A stretch of 64,000 bases of DNA from positions 78,116,186 through 78,180,185 of the forward strand of contig OU342630.1 of the NCBI GenBank assembly GCA_910589415.1. Reading direction: 5' to 3'. The position numbers were made by a program, and so were the translations under genes. This DNA comes from Malachius bipustulatus. Its lineage: Eukaryota; Arthropoda; Insecta; Coleoptera; Melyridae. Within the stretch, counting starts at the first letter, position 1. Every line of letters starts with the position of its first letter. Of this stretch, positions 50,276-62,900 are shown one piece after another. Below the pieces are notes generated by a model. That model was not told the DNA's origin and made no database searches. It saw only the letters and a program-made list of their open reading frames with translations.

Positions 50276-50504
50276 ACATAGCCTTATTCAATAAAATTAC
50301 CGCGGGCTAGCAAACGTCCGTCGATTACTCTGACTATAAATAGTAGGCCACAAAAAATTGGATTTCCCAAATTCATCTGTCAACCAGATTTTATTTATGG
50401 AATATCTGAATAAATAATATAGTCTAAATAATTTCGTTAGCGTTAGTCATACACCCAGCCTCAAGTATGCCAAATAAATAGTAGAACGGACAACACAGAC
50501 ACCC

Positions 50505-50583
50505 AGAGCCTTCACCGAGAATCGAACTCAGTTCGCCGGGTCCAGTGATTCAGCAGACCGCCCACTGAACCACTCGGCCACCG
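50505..50583 (-). repeat. tRNA-derived SINE head
   Basis: On the minus strand the sequence carries a pol III box A (TGGCCGAGTGGTTCAGTGG) and, about 45 nt later, a box B (GTTCGATTCTC). The spacing and the GGCCGAGTGG start resemble a serine/leucine-type tRNA. It cannot be a functional tRNA: the ends do not form an acceptor stem. The SINE body probably continues toward 50280, but its 3' end is not clear. Confidence 0.7.
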
Positions 50584-50704
50584 GTGTGCTCATAATTATT
50601 CCAATTAGTTACTTATTAGAGACAGTTCGTTTCATTTAATCAGTTCGAAGCAGGAAAACAAGGTTTTTGCGGCGGCGATAGCGGTTTTATCACTCCGCCG
50701 CCCG

Positions 50705-50712
50705 CTATAAAA
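50705..50712 (+). promoter_or_regulatory. TATA box upstream of stem-loop array 2
   Basis: TATAAAAG lies in a GC-rich context (CGCCGCCCGC just upstream), like the TATA box of array 1. The first stem-loop begins at about 50740, near the expected transcription start. Confidence 0.5.
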
Positions 50713-50739
50713 GCAGAGGACATCCGAAGAACGGAAAGT

Positions 50740-51155
50740 GCTTGTTTGGTATTGATCATCAAGCATTAAACTCCTACCAGGTGTACTGAGCCTGCAGGCC
50801 TGCAGGAGCCAGCACCTCGTGGTGGATGTACTGAGTCCACCGACCGGGTAAACAGGCAGCGAGACGCGAGCTGGGTACTGACCAGAGCGCGTTTCATTTC
50901 TCAGGTGGCTGTAGTGAGCCCCCAGAGACAGGAGAGGACCAGACAATCAACGTGCATGTACTGAGTGCACCGAGGGGGAAAGGCCGATTCATTAAGTCGG
51001 CCTATCCTAGTCCCATAACTCTGGCCCAGAGTGTAATGAGCTCTGAGCGGAGAACCAGTAATTAATTTTCCTTTATTTTCAGTTTGTCAGGCGCACGTCT
51101 TATTGAGACGTAGATTAACTAGCAGGTCTCGACTGTGCGGCTTGTATTGAGAGCC
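50740..51155 (+). repeat. Stem-loop array 2 with conserved TGTANTGAG loops
   Basis: Ten stem-loops: 50740-50764 (GCTTG/CAAGC, long loop holding GTATTGA); 50778-50794 (CAGG/CCTG, TGTACTGAG); 50821-50841 (GGTGGA/TCCACC, TGTACTGAG); 50871-50885 (CTGG/CCAG, GTACTGA); 50900-50927 (imperfect stem, TGTAGTGA); 50952-50970 (GTGCA/TGCAC, TGTACTGAG); 50982-51002 (GGCCGA/TCGGCC, TTCATTAAG); 51027-51045 (CAGAG/CTCTG, TGTAATGAG); 51095-51111 (ACGTC/GACGT, TTATTGA); 51139-51155 (GGCT/AGCC, TGTATTGAG). The last sits inside a longer stem, AGCAGGTCTCG with CGAGGCCTGCT (51121-51167). The stems vary with pairing kept; the loops hardly vary. Confidence 0.85.
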
Positions 51156-51223
51156 CACGAGGCCTGCTACCTCCCATTCTCCAGGCGGACGAGATTCAAG
51201 GCCCGCAAGAATCAATCGCGTCC

Positions 51224-52247
51224 CCAGTGGAAAAAATATATTGGTGCTATATTGGCTGAATATTGGTCGATATTGGTTAAATATTGATTACCTATATTGG
51301 GCCAATATCGAAGTGTTAACATTTTACAATAATTAGCCAATATTTTTTTTCAATATTGGGCCAATTTTTCAAACCAATATTGGATACATATTGTACTGCC
51401 AATATTGGATAATTATAGAATTTTTAATATTGGATACATATTGTACTGTCAATATTGGATAACTATAGGACTTTAATATTGGACACATATTGTATTGCCA
51501 ATATTGGATAATAATTATAGGACTTTAATATTGGATCCATATTTTACTGCCAGTTTTGGATAAGATCCCCCCCAGAGAATCAACATTATAGACTAATAAA
51601 AACATAATACTGGCAAAGAAGAAAGAAATAAGATGATGGAATTGTTTGTTCACGTGAAGGGCGCATGTGGTTACCTACTGCTTGTAAGTATGGAATTTGA
51701 TATTATTGAACTCTAAAATTATGAACTAAAAATTTTGAAGACGACAAAAATAGTAGGACACGTATTTTAAAGTTTCCAAGTTTCAACTTTTGACTATGAT
51801 ACCTACCTATATTAATAAAAATAAACTTCGTCTATTTTTAATGTCATTATTTAATAGCAAAAATGCCTCCATGTCAAATTTTTGTTGAAAAAAATTCAAA
51901 GATTATATCTGGCCCACATATTTGCTTATACATACCTATAAGCAAAAGTAATAATCGTTAAGAAATGAGGAATATTGAATAGAATTCAAAAATAATATTG
52001 GTCCAATATTACACCAATAATAGCGAGTTTAGATGTTGCAAAATCAATATTGGGGCAAGATTGATTTGCCAATATACGTTACATATCTAGAGAAGTCATA
52101 TAGCACCAATATTGAATTGCCAATATTGGCATCCAATTTCACTTTCTATATTGCGCCAATATAGTATAAGGATTGGTAATATTGGCCCAACCGATCAATA
52201 TAGTACCAATATTTAGCCAATTTCTAGCCAATATTTATTTCTACTAG
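51224..52247. mobile_element. Foldback-like element made of CCAATATTGG motifs
   Basis: Both ends are packed with variants of the palindrome CCAATATTGG (left arm to about 51560, right arm from about 51985), around a unique centre of roughly 400 bp. The outer ends are imperfect inverted repeats: CCCAGTGGAAAAAATATATT at the left, CCCTAGTAGAAATAAATATT on the opposite strand at the right. No protein is encoded. It appears inserted in the DNA that carries stem-loop array 2, since GC-rich sequence of similar type resumes at 52250. No clear target duplication was found. Confidence 0.7.
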
Positions 52248-52580
52248 GGGTGTTCTCGTATAGTAAAACGGGTGACGCATACCAGTGAGGTGTCACGTCG
52301 AGGGTTACTGAAGGTACAGCGGCGGCTGGCGGCGACCCGCTCCTTATCACCAAGCGCTGCAGCCAATCAGTTCCGGAAACCAACAGGTACCTCGGATTAC
52401 TACGACCTGCCCGTCCAATGGGAGGAGCCATATACCTGAAACCGTCATCGCCCTTGATAATATTATTTGGTTAATTGTATATAGTTAATTTGTAAATAAA
52501 AATTATTTTTAAATATCTTGGTAACGGGTTACTTGGGGACAGATCCAAGCACGAATTATTTACATTAAAATACCCGTTAC
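52248..52580. other. GC-rich remainder of the array 2 element
   Basis: GC-rich DNA resumes after the foldback-like element and includes an AATAAAAATTA signal near 52494. It closes with an inverted pair, GTAACGGGT near 52521 and ACCCGTTAC near 52571, enclosing CTTGG/CCAAG. This may be the 3' end of the element that carries the stem-loop array, but I found no LTR-type ends or duplication. Confidence 0.35.
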
Positions 52581-52847
52581 AAAACATTAATTGTACTATT
52601 TTTTTTTTTATTTAGCAAAGCGTTAAGAAAACTCAGATTTTTTGAGATTTTTTATCAGATATAAAGATTTCATAAGCATCATAGGATAGTACCCACATAA
52701 AAAGGTAAAATAGGGACATGTAAGCCGTTTCCCTCTATCTTAAGCCGTTTTCGCTGTACAGGGCCTTGAACTTCAAAAATTGCGATTTTCACTTGCTTAT
52801 AACTCACGAACTTCTCAAAAATTTGTAAGTAATGAAGTAAAAAAAAA

Positions 52848-53182
52848 CCTCAGGCGAAACCAATGGCATGGTTAGGGGTTCTTTTTTTTTAAGCCACAAA
52901 ACTTGAACGCCACTGGAGAAAATAAATATTTTTAAGTTTTTTTTTTAATTATACATGTATTCTTACCTGAAAAAATACAGGTACCTACTCATAAATATTC
53001 ACAACAAATGCTTTAAATAATTTCACTTTTTTTAATACATCGTTTTCTTTAAAAAATTAAAAATATAATTTTAAAATAATTAAAAAAAAAAATGATTTTT
53101 ACGAATGGCCTACCTAAATGTTTTGAGGCGTAAAAGAAAAAAAACCATAACTACACATATCGCCCCTGGTTTCGCCTGAGAA
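52848..53182. mobile_element. MITE-like inverted repeat, about 335 bp
   Basis: Ends CTCAGGCGAAACCA and its complement near 53166-53180. Pairing continues weakly through a long T/A run and AAGCCACAAAAC-like blocks. No coding frame. It sits in older repeat DNA between copies C and B. Confidence 0.65.
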
Positions 53183-53961
53183 TTTTTTTAATTATAAATT
53201 TCACCCCTCTATTAATGTTAACCTCTATTAATGTATAAGAAAGCAAAACAGTGACCGAGCTCTGCCACGTTCGGTTAATAAACATAACATTAACCTCTTG
53301 ATATAAATGCAGGTAAATTACGATTCATAAGCGTCAATCAAGAATGACCAAAATTCAGAATGAAGAATTAACAATCAATATGCACAGATAATCAAACACG
53401 ACTAATTCAAGTGATACCGTTCTACAGCGTTTGAAACCCTTCACCCTTCCTGGTTTATCATATGACGATTCTGACCAAGTGACCAATTAATCTCAAATCA
53501 CCCACTTCCAGAATAAAGTACACAAGTTTTAAGGTGTACAAGGCTATAGATATGCGGAAGGTATAAATTGTATAATTTAGCCCATTTAGCAGAAAGATGA
53601 ACTTTTTTTTATGAGAAGAATTTAATTAGGTATACATAATATTACAAGACAAGAAATAAAACACACCTATTTTAAAAAGTATTATATTATATAAAATATA
53701 CTATTGACACAAAGTAATACTATCACAATAATAATACTTACAGTGTTGATAATTACGAATATTCTAGGTTTCAATACACCTAACATACCTACCTAAATAA
53801 GAAATTCCAGAACATCACGTTTCATAAGCTGAAACAAGTTACCTACAAACTATTCAACATATTTTATACATTGATGAAAAAGTCTTTTTTTATTCTTAAT
53901 GTGACTTTTTTCTAGTATCTTTCTCGGTATCTTTGGTTTAGAAATATATCTTGATTAGTTA
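53183..53961. other. Region downstream of ABCB copy C
   Basis: AT-rich. It should include the 3' UTR of copy C; part near 53800-53961 resembles the sequence after the copy B stop (35170-35296). No other feature is supported. Confidence 0.4.
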
Positions 53962-56900
53962 TCATTTTCTACCCGATTGCAGTTTATAGAAATCATAATA
54001 AAGGCCTTTTTTCTCGATTAGGTCGCTGTGCTTCCCAATCTCTGCAATTTTTCCATCCTTGACAACACAAATAACATCAGCATCTTGGATGGTTGTTAGG
54101 CGATGTGCGATTGTAATGCACGTCCTTCCCAGTTTAGCATTATCTAGAGCCTCCTGAACTACCTGTATGAACAAAAAAAGTCAATTAACATAATAGATAT
54201 TAGCAAATACATATTAGGCTTACATATGGTGACCAATAATAATTATAATAATAATTATAATAATGGTCACTAATAATTACGACTAATTACAAGACTATAG
54301 ATTATGTGAAAACTGTTATGCGTAATAATGAGTTACCTATTCTGGATAATAATAGTAATCATGTGATCTTTACTGTTGTTTTTTTTTTTAATCACACCAG
54401 AAATAATTAACTTCATATCTACGGATAATTGCTGCCCTGTAAAACGTCCACCGGATGAAGTAAATTACTAAATACAGGGTGTACAAGTTTTTTCCCCGAA
54501 AAATCGAAATTTATTAGATAGTAAATTTTCTTCTGACTAATCCTCCTTTACGCTGTAACAACTGTAAGTTAACTGTAACAATACACTGTAACACACTGTT
54601 ACAACAGTATACAGTGTGTTACTTGATGAGCCCCCGGATAGCTCGTACTTTGAAACGTTACTATACACGGATGAGGCTAAATCTAGTTCAGGATCAGGAT
54701 GCGGAATTTATTCTAAGAACCTAGACATGAACCTAACGATTCCATTGGGCACATGGCCTACTGCTCTTCAAACAGAACTGATGCGATCACACACTGTGCA
54801 ATGGAAATCACACAAGGCGGAATCGTGAACAAAAACCTATTAATACGTACTAACGGACAGCAATGGAATTCTGGGGGTACTCAGGGGCCCAAGGTTTTTC
54901 TCTGGGCTCGCCCTGTAGGCCCCCGAGGCTCTAACGGCTGTTGCTAACGCTGTCTTGGATAAAAGGACACTCAAATAACAAAGGTAAAGAGGCCGCAGAT
55001 CGGCTAGCTCGGGAGGGAGCCAAAACTCCCTCTGCACCCGAGACAGGTGTGCCGTTGGCATTACGCGATCTCTATTCAATAATAAACAAAGACAGTATGG
55101 AGGTATATGTACGACGCTGGCAGAATTTCCCTATCGGCTGCTTCCCCAAACAAATTATACCGGTATCGATCGACAAACTAACCAAATGCTGTCTGCAAAT
55201 ATCCCGTCCAACACTCAAACTAATGATTGGAATCAACACCGGGCACTGCGGATTAAACAAACAACTCCATACGATGAAAATCAACCCCGACCTATTATGC
55301 AGAGAATGTCACGAAGAGGAAGAGACTGTGGAGAACAGCAATATCTCCAACAACATGTCCTGAGCCACTCTCCAATTTCCATGGATCTATGCTTGTCTCA
55401 CATCAGCCAAGCCTTAACGACCTCTCTGGAGCCCCTCGAGGCGCTCTGGTTCAGTTTTTTTCTAAGCCTGGGCTTGCTTAAGGATAGAGGCCACTAGGGA
55501 AAGGAGGAAGCACAATGGGCTTCAGTGCAGCGGACTTGATCTGCCCTCCCAGAAATCCATAGAATCCGGTGTGTTACTTAAAGGGATGTACTGAATTTAA
55601 GGGCGTATTCATGTTTTAAGTAAAAAACTTACTAAAGTACCTACTGTTTTAATTTTAAGTAGAAAACTTAATGTGTCCTAAAATGTCTGATTTTAAAGAT
55701 ACAGGGTTGTTAAGTTTTTTTATCCTTTTTATTAAAATCTCAAACATTATTTTGCCGATATTGCTGAAATTTTATTTTTAGTCTTTTAACCGCAAGTAAA
55801 TTAAAATTAATTAATTCCGGTAGCGTCCAGTGGGGCACCCTCGCCAATATTATTGCAAAGAAGAACGTCCGCCACTGACTTTTTTAAGTTTAGATATTTT
55901 TTCAGATTAAATGACTGTAACATGTCGAGGAGAAAAAAAATATACTCTGAAGAAAATTTACTACTTATCTAATTATAAATTTTGCGAGGAAAAAACTGGG
56001 ACACTCTATATAATGCCTAACAATGAAGAATAGCTTTGAACAATTTTACGTATTATTTAACTTTGTTGTTATTTAACTATTCTGAAAGTGTTCCTAAATT
56101 TAAATCAGTTTTGATTTATTATTATTTTAATGTACCTAACTCAAGTACCTTGGTCTGTACTGAATGGCCTGTCAAATTACCTACTAAGAAATTTAAGGAA
56201 ATATACATATAACAACTAGGTACTCATAGGTCTATTTAAATCTAAAATTGAAACAGTTTAAGCCACTCACTTTTTCGCTTTCGTTGTCCAAAGCAGATGT
56301 TGCTTCATCCAATAAAAGAACATTTGGTTTTCTGACTAAAGCACGTGCTATGGCGATTCTTTGTTTCTGCCCGCCTGAAAGTTGAGTTCCTTTTGATCCC
56401 AGTCGGGTTGAGTAGCCCTAGAAATTAATTAACTGATAATGCAATAAATAAAATGCAATGCTTTTTTTCTAAGACGATAATATAATTTGTTCAAAAATTC
56501 CAAAATTTACTACGGTCAAGACACGAAGCTTCATGGTCCCGTAACTATGTGTAGCTTCCCAAAACAGTTTTTATCTTTCTAGTGGAAAAGAGGAGGATTA
56601 TGATTTTGCAAGTTGCTCTAATTTGTTTAGGTACTACTAGTTTTCACCGATTTTCTTCTGTACGTTTCCACCGATTTTCCTCTGTACGAAGATACGTATG
56701 AATGAGTATTCTAGCTCCGGCATACCTTGATCGGTGAGATGATATCGATAATTTTATTCAAAGAGTTCCTTGGAGTTTTGCCTATCTAAGGAAGGTGTTT
56801 ACTTCGAATGTATAAAAACTCTAATTTTAAGACACATATTATTTTAGTAGTTTTACATAGAGTGAGCTAACGCCCCTTGGCATATTAGACGTATGTCTGT

Positions 56901-59900
56901 ATTTCACTTGTATCATTTTATCAGGAAGCATCCAAATGTTCCGCAAACGATTAAAGAAACAAAAATTATTACCAAAAATATGAAGAAGAAGTCTCATTCT
57001 ATTAGGTAATAAATGAATGAATGTATTGTAAAACTTTAGTAAAAAATTCCTTTTTAAATAACTATAAGTACAAATATAAAAAGACAAAATAGAGCAAGCT
57101 GCCTGTTACTTACCAATGGCAAGGATACTATAAAATTGTGAATATTTGCATTTCTAGCAGCTTCAGAGATTTCCTCCATGCTGACTGTCCTATGATTAGC
57201 TCCATACGCTATATTCTCAGAGATAGTCCTGTCGAACAGATTAGGTTCTTGTGATACGATTCCCAATCGTGACCGTAGCGTGGAAAGCTCGATGGATCGA
57301 ATGTCATCGTTGTCTACGGTCACTTCGCCAACAAGTGGGTCATAGAAGCGTTCCAGTAATTGGATAATAGTGGATTTGCCGCAACCGCTCGACCCAACCA
57401 GTGCCACCGTCTTCCCTTGGAGGATGGACAAGTCCAAGCCATTCAGAACAGATATGGACGGACGGTTTGGGTAGGAAAAATAGATGTCCTTGTAATCGAT
57501 CTTCCCCTCCAACTTGAAAAAAATAATAATAATAAAAAAACAAATAAATGACAATTGGCTCTGTGACTATTAAGTTGTATCTCACCCAAGCCTTTCTTGA
57601 GGCACCAGGAGCATTTCTAATATCCGGTATCCTTTTGAGTAATTGGAATATTCTACCAGCTGCCATGACACCTTTCTGGAAGTTTGGCGAGAAAGCAAAA
57701 GCATTTCCGACGCCCCAGGCTCCAACTATTACAGCTTCGCATACTCTGAAAAAGTGATTCAGAAATATATAATCAAAATATACAGTTTCAAACCAGAGCT
57801 ACATACTTAAACACGTCCCCGTAATTCACGTTTTCTTCAATAATTAAGCTGGCGCCATAACCAAAACCTGCCGCGTAAGCAAATAACATTAAGCTTCTTG
57901 CCATACCTACAACAATGGCTCTAAAATGTAATCTCTTTTTCGCTAGAGCCTCATAGGGAATCATTTCCTTGGCGTATAAATTAAAAAACGTCTCCTCGCA
58001 TCCCAAAGAAGCTACCGTTCTTATGTTGCCGATAGCTTCAACAGCTATCTAAAACAAAAATAACAGCTAAGTACATGCCTTAGTTAACATTAAATTATTA
58101 GTAAACCATGTGGTAGCTACTTTTCCCTTTACTCAATAAAATTACAAAAGATTGCTATATTGGTCGTATAAGATAAAAGGTAGAGGTCACACATATCGAG
58201 TTCATTTATAAGTTACTGATTTATTCTTTTTCAAAATAAATTTGACTACCATTTATCCAATTCTTAAATTAAAGAAACGAAGAATTATCAATCAGGATTC
58301 CGAGTTAATGATTCTTCATATATCTGTTTCCACATTAACAATTTTGAGTTTAAAACAACTGTATGTATCTAATAAACAATACCTTTGCAAATATGTATTA
58401 TATGCAAACATACCAACCTTCACTGATCTTTCTAGAGCTCTCTGATTGCTCTGAGCATCACTAGCTTGTATCTTTTGTTCAAAGCAAATTGAGAACAGAA
58501 TTAAGGGAGAAAACGATAGCATAACTAAAGCTAATTTCCAGTTGAAATAAAGAGCGAAAACGTTAGCAAGAATAAAAGTTGCTGCGGAATTGAGAATTGT
58601 TCCAATTCGACTTCCCGAGGCCTAAAATAAGTAAAGATAGCGTTAGAAAAATCAAGAGCGAAATATATCGCTTAAAGGGATTCAAACATACCCCTTGAAC
58701 ACTGGCTGCTTCACTAGAAAGTTTAGCGCATAGCGCTCCAACACCATTCTCTTTTCGATCGAACCAACCCATTTCTTGTTTCAACATAGCCTCGAACATA
58801 TTCTTCCGGAGCCTCAGAGTAAGTTTTTCGCCAGCAACGCCAAAAGTGAATATCTGGAATAAAAGTATGTAGGAAATTGATTGTTATACTAATTAAGCAT
58901 AAATCTGAAACATACCTGAAGAAATGTGGTCACTCCGGTAACAACTCCCAGTATAACAAAATATAGGCAGAAAATGTTGCTTTCAGAACGGACATAGTCA
59001 TCATTTTTATTAGCGAGCACCTTAAAAGGATTTTGAAGTATTAATTATTGAGATATTATGGAAGCCAAATTAAAAATTCTTACACCAATGATGTCACCAA
59101 ACACAACCGAGTATACAGGTAAACCGCAGCCTGTTATAGCTGAAGCTAAGCAACCAATTAAAATCGCAAACCATTCTGGTTTATTTGCTTTCATTATTTC
59201 AAATAGAGAACTAACGGGAACTTCTTCTTCCTCAACCTCGTCTATATCTTCTGAGCCCTTAAATAAAATTGAACTGCTTAAAAATATTTACATAGATAGT
59301 ATAGGTAGATAGAGAGCTTCAATCGATTCCAATGCGAGAGTAGTAGCAATTTTCGTCTCTCCGAAATTAATTTAATTAAGCGCTTAAATTACCCAGTTAA
59401 ATTGTTAAAAAAAAAATTTAAAAGAATACAAATTGTATACAGGATGATAAAAGTACAAAAAATGCAATATTATGAAATGGGAATAATAATAATTTGCGAA
59501 TAATGGGTATTGATGAAAAAATTATGAAAATATCTAGGAGAAAGTAATGACTATAATAGTCAAAATTGAAAATTAAACTGGACCAACATATGAATGAGGG
59601 ATTAATTTGTTTGATCAGAGAGTTTGAACACGGAGATAGGAGCATCGTATAGTCAGTGTTATTTTCTAACTCATATTCATAATGAATAATGTAGTTGTCG
59701 AGAAAAGAAAAACCCTAGTAAAAATGTCGCCCATAATAAATTAAGGAATAAATTTTCACGAGTAAGTAGTTCGCTATTTCTATCGGCCAAACTGTTTAAT
59801 AAAATATTTCCTTTTTATCCATTAAAGATACGGTTCGAATCGAAGTTTCGGATTAGAAGTCCCAGATTAGAGGTTCCAGAATGGAGGTTCCAGTTTAGGA

Positions 59901-62900
59901 GTTCCGGTTTAGAAGTCCGGCTTAGAAGTTCCGGAGAAGAAGTTCGAGAGTAGGATGTCAACCATAGAGTCGAGTCTCAATGCAGGAATTCCAGCTTCAA
60001 GTCTCATTTCTGATTTTTCCTACCGGATTTCAAATGCACCATGACTAGCATTGTGAGCCCGACCTATCTTATTTCCGGTACTGAAAGATGGTTAGTTGTA
60101 TTTGGATCAATTGACGTGTCTGACAAGAATAGCAACACAAGAGAAGGATTTCGTTTCCAACCACTGGCGGGTTAAGCTATTGGACGCTATTGATTGGACG
60201 CTTTTCTTGCCTAGACAAGTAAATTACTGATATAATTTTATGTATTTAATTGTTGGAAAAATAAACGCCAATTATTATTAATATATTTACAACAGATATA
60301 GCAGAAGCACTATCGCGCTATAAGGCATGCCCATGATAATATACCTACTACGTCGTATCTTTTTAATTAATGATCGATTAAAACAATTTTACCCTAGCGT
60401 ATTTATGTGTGTAAAACGTAAGTATAGCTTTAGTAAAAGCGTGAAACATTTTTTACTTACTTCGTCATAAATCATTGTTAATTTTATTGAACTTTTACGG
60501 CTGATTACATTAGGAGATACAATTTGTTCTTCCTCTTCTAAAATGATAAATGAAGTATAAGTGAAAGGTATTTTTTCAATAATAAGTAATACCAACCATC
60601 TTCAGTACTTAATCCATGAGATTCGACAAGATGATAGTAAGCTCCTTTCCTTTCCATCAATTGAGAATGGCTTCCTTCTTCGGTTACCTTACCTTCCGAT
60701 AGAACAATAATCCTGTCAGCATTTCTCACTGTGGATAATCTGTGGGCTACAATCACAGTTGTACATTCGGTGCTAATCTGAAAAAGTCATTGCATTAATG
60801 ATTAAATATTAAGAATTAGTTCCTTCTTACGATTCGAATCACATGAAAAATTATAAATACTGCTTAATCAAGGCGCATTAGCTGCCTTCAACATACCTGA
60901 TCAAGGGCAGCTTGTACTTCAGCCTCACTAGTGGTGTCCAAAGCAGAAGTAGCCTCGTCCAATAGCAGAATCCTGGGCTGCTTGACTAAAGCCCTAGCGA
61001 TCGCTATTCTTTGCTTCTGTCCTCCTGAAAGCTGGGCACCTCGTTCACCTATCATCGTTTGGTATCCTTGAGGAAGTCTCTGAATGAAGCCGTGAGCATT
61101 AGCTTTTTTAGCGGCCTCCTCTATTTCTTCTTGGGTTGCAGTCATCTTACCATAACGAATATTCTCCGAAATGGTAGTGTCGAATAGAGCGGGCTCTTGA
61201 CCAACAACGCCTATATAGCTTCGCAGCCAAGTCAAATTCAGTTGTTGAATATTTTGCCCATCTACGAGTACCTGATGCAAATTTAATAATTAATGACATA
61301 ACTAAAGCATTTAACGCCGTAACTTAACGCAAATAATATTTTAATACTTACACTTCCAATTTCTGGATCATAAAATCGTTGAATAAGTTGTATGCAAGTC
61401 GATTTGCCGCACCCCGAAGAACCGACTAAAGCTACAGTTTCGCCACTTTTGATTTCCAAATTCAAGCCTCTTAAGATCTAAATATGAAGCTTCCAATTAA
61501 GAAACATTACTTAGGTTCTTATACTTTATTTTTACCTTAACGTCTCGTCTAGAGGGGTAATTAAAGTGAACATTCTTAAATAAAATATGTCCATGAAGGT
61601 AACGTCCTTTCCTACCAGTCGTTTTGTACCTATTTATTTTTGGTTTGGTGTCTAAGACAGAAAATACTTTAGCAGCCGCTCCTTTGGCAACACCAAATGT
61701 TTCTATCAAGGGAGCTCCTTGTCCAAAATTCCAAGATGCTATTAGGGTACAAAAGAAAACCTAAAATGAAAGCATTACCTATTACTTCATGGCAACACAC
61801 AAAAATAGGAATATTGTGGCTTTAATAAGGTTACTTACAGCAACCATATGGCCGGAAGTGTATGTGCGTTCTTCATAAGGCAAAGGTCTTTCTTCAATTA
61901 TCAAACCAACGCCAAACCAAAAAGACAAGGCATAGCATCCATAAACGAAAAACCACAGTACCCCTTGATTTACACCGTTAAACACCGACCTCTTAACATT
62001 ATTATTTTTAGCGTCCTCCAAATGTTTGGTGTACCTTTCAATTTCTTTCCTTTGACCATCGAATGCGACAACTGTTCTCACGGAACCCAGAACTTCCTCA
62101 GCAATTGAACCTGCTGATGAATAGGATTCCATTTCTTGTTTGGAAAATTTTGCTGACAACTAAAATAATTTTTGTTCATATTGATTGAGATGGGAAATAA
62201 AAATCTTACCCATGAAATTCCTCCCATGATAATTGTCGATAAAGGCAAAGAAACCAAACATACTAATGCAAGTTTCCACCCCATAATTAGAGCAAGAATA
62301 ATCCCTGATACGAAGGTAGATTCATAGAACAAAAATATTGATACTTTTTCGCCAATGCCTTCTTCTATTTTCGACAGGTTACTGAATCAAAATAAAGTAA
62401 GGCTTAAGAATGGCTACATTAGTGTAAACTAACCATTATACCTACTCTGTAAAACTTATAGCGAAATCTCCTGTCTGATGCATATCATGCCATTCAATGT
62501 CCATGTTTAACATTTTTTGTAAAAATTCTTTCCTGATTTTTGTTATCTGTAAAATAAAATTTATATTTTTGAAAATCAAACTCAGTAATGTGAATCAAAC
62601 AAGCAAAAAATTGAACTTAATTATTTTTATTTTTCTCTAACAGTGCGTTCTGAAACGCTATGCATTTTCATTACCTAGAGTTCTTAAAGATTTCTGGATT
62701 GATGGATACACACCACATGTCAGGTTAAATAATTTTTTATTGCTATTGTTGATTTTAATATCAACCCTCTTTTACTTCTACAATAAAATTAATAAAAAAA
62801 TGTACCAAATAGAAACTAATATATTTCTCTGTTGCAAGTTTGGCGAAAAGAAAATGCTGTATAAGATAATACCTTAGCAATAATTGATCCATAACAGTCT

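Noticed and set aside
50505..50583. Functional tRNA gene
   Set aside because: Boxes A and B are present, but the ends do not pair as an acceptor stem and no proper anticodon arm is seen; better read as a SINE.
50740..51155. Hammerhead ribozyme or known histone-type stem-loop
   Set aside because: The CTGATGA and GAAA core of hammerheads is missing, and the loop does not match the histone stem-loop.
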